5,340 nt of DNA, taken from the NCBI GenBank assembly GCA_021166815.1, contig JAJPEO010000214.1:1-5340 (forward strand), written 5' to 3'. Source of the DNA: Nocardioides sp. GTDB lineage: Bacteria; Actinomycetota; Actinomycetes; Propionibacteriales; Nocardioidaceae. The notes beneath the pieces are model-generated. The model did no database searches. It saw nothing but the letters and a program-made list of their open reading frames with translations, and had not been told where the DNA came from. Below are positions 4,508 to 5,340 of the stretch, piece after piece; within the stretch, counting starts at the first letter, position 1; every line of letters starts with the position of its first letter. A program made the position numbers and the translations under genes.

Positions 4508-5340
4508 CGGTCCGCTCCCAGGACCAGGCCGCTGGTGGGCACGCCGGTGCCGGCGGTCACGACGACGTTGTCGACGGTTCCGGGCTGGTTGACCGAGGTC
4601 CCGCGGACCAGGCGCACGGCCTCGGCGATGCCGTTCATGCCGTGGAGGTACGCCTCGCCGAGCTGGCCGCCGTGGGTGTTGGTCGGCAGCGAGCCGTCGA
4701 GCTCGAGGTGGCCGTCGGCGATGAAGTCCTTGGCCTCGCCGCGCCCGCAGAAGCCGAGCTCCTCGAGCTGGGACAGCACGAACGGGGTGAAGTGGTCGTA
4801 GAGGATCGCGGCGTCCATGTCGGACGGCCGCAGGCCGCTCTGCTGCCACAGCTGGTCGCCGACCAGGCCCATCTCGGGGATGCCCGAGATGGAGGGTCGG
4901 TAGTACGACGTCATCATGTGCTGATCCTCTCCGGATCCTTGCGCGGCGCCGACCACGACGGCCGGCGTGTGGGGCAGGTCCTTGGCGCGCTCGGCGGAGA
5001 CCACGACGAGCGCCTGCCCTCCGTCGGTCTCCTGGCAGCAGTCGAGCAGGTGCAGCGGCTCGGCGATCCACCGCGACGCCTGGTGCTCCTCCAACGTGAT
5101 CGGACGCTCGTGGAACCACGCGTTCGGGTTGGTCGCGGCGTGCTTGCGGTCGAGGACGGCGACGCGGCCGAAGTCCTCCGACGAGGCCCCGAACTCGTGG
5201 ATGTAGCGCTGGGCGAACATCGCGACCCACTGGGCGGGCGTCGACAGGCCGAAGGGCGTCATCCAGGAGTACGCGGCCCGGTCGGCGTTGGTGTCCATCG
5301 GCCGGTTGGCCTGGCCCAGGCCGTAGCGCTCGCCGGACCG
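4504..5340 (-). CDS. Ltp2-like aldolase / lipid-transfer thiolase-fold protein, C-terminal 278 residues (5' end outside window)
   Basis: The frame is open from the right edge and stops at TGA 4504-4506. The 278 residues present lack about 110 N-terminal residues of a ~385-residue family. They resemble, as I remember it, mycobacterial Ltp2 (Rv3540c), which cleaves the side chain of a 17-hydroxy-steroid-22-oyl-CoA to a 17-ketosteroid and propionyl-CoA. Family marks by residue in the visible part: DFGRVAVLDRKHAATNP (56-72), WIAEPLHLLDCCQETDGG (91-108), SYYRP (145-149), AILYDHFTPFVL (178-189), LEELGFCGRGEAKDFI (192-207), NTHGGQLGEAYLHGMNG (221-237) and TAGTGVPTSGL (262-272). The thiolase GHPxG and HDxF motifs are replaced by GEAYLHG and YDHF, as in Ltp2, where tyrosines rather than Cys/His are thought to act. 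It is the first visible gene of a three-gene coupled operon whose next product is the DUF35 partner. Paralogues acting on other CoA thioesters are common in actinobacteria, so a sterol substrate is inferred. The region of the N-terminal nucleophile is not in the window. Confidence 0.88.
   Translation of the reverse strand, partial: RSGERYGLGQANRPMDTNADRAAYSWMTPFGLSTPAQWVAMFAQRYIHEFGASSEDFGRVAVLDRKHAATNPNAWFHERPITLEEHQASRWIAEPLHLLDCCQETDGGQALVVVSAERAKDLPHTPAVVVGAAQGSGEDQHMMTSYYRPSISGIPEMGLVGDQLWQQSGLRPSDMDAAILYDHFTPFVLSQLEELGFCGRGEAKDFIADGHLELDGSLPTNTHGGQLGEAYLHGMNGIAEAVRLVRGTSVNQPGTVDNVVVTAGTGVPTSGLVLGADR

Noticed and set aside
2721..4592. Long plus-strand open frame opposite the thiolase-like and DUF35 genes
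   Set aside because: Low-complexity composition and no recognisable domain; it spans several real minus-strand genes and the repeat array.

Overview
The window comes from a high-GC actinobacterium. The proteins (SCP-x/Ltp-type thiolases with a DUF35 partner, a BCCT transporter, a DUF255 thioredoxin-fold protein) and a GC-rich interspersed repeat with a CCCTTCGAG edge suggest Nocardioides or a relative (inference; no rRNA or marker gene is present). Apart from a partial gene at the left edge, every recognisable gene lies on the minus strand.

Layout, left to right. (1) 1-557, plus strand: the C-terminal 184 residues of a hypothetical protein, probably of the pRiA4b ORF-3-like group, with a winged-helix-like end. 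(2) 558-670: a short non-coding stretch with three AGTGATG words and two hairpins. (3) 671-892, minus: the first ~54 residues of a DUF255/YyaL-type protein, cut just after its CHWCH motif and followed by unrelated sequence. This is a gene remnant, and it marks a rearrangement junction near 730. (4) 923-2632, minus: a complete 569-residue BCCT transporter with the residues of sodium-coupled betaine carriers. (5) 2633-2885: a spacer with a repeat element, including three head-to-tail 36-bp copies, the last running into the end of the next gene. (6) 2886-5340, minus: a tightly coupled operon, transcribed right to left, of an Ltp2-like aldolase/lipid-transfer protein (5' end outside the window), a 133-residue zinc-ribbon/OB-fold DUF35 protein and a 407-residue SCP-x-type thiolase-like protein. 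Both junctions are 4-base stop/start overlaps (ATGA and GTGA).

How the genes work together: in actinobacterial sterol side-chain degradation, Ltp2 is a thiolase-fold aldolase that needs a DUF35 partner domain to cleave a steroid acyl-CoA. The operon encodes both components and a second thiolase-like protein, so a role in CoA-thioester side-chain cleavage (sterol or related) is the best reading. The substrate cannot be told from sequence. The second thiolase-like protein keeps the nucleophilic Cys but has lost the two classical thiolase His positions, so it may not be an ordinary thiolase. The BCCT gene is separated by the repeat element and is probably an independent osmoprotectant uptake gene. 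I do not see a wholly new system here; the most unusual points are the altered active site, the repeat array at the operon end and the broken DUF255 gene.
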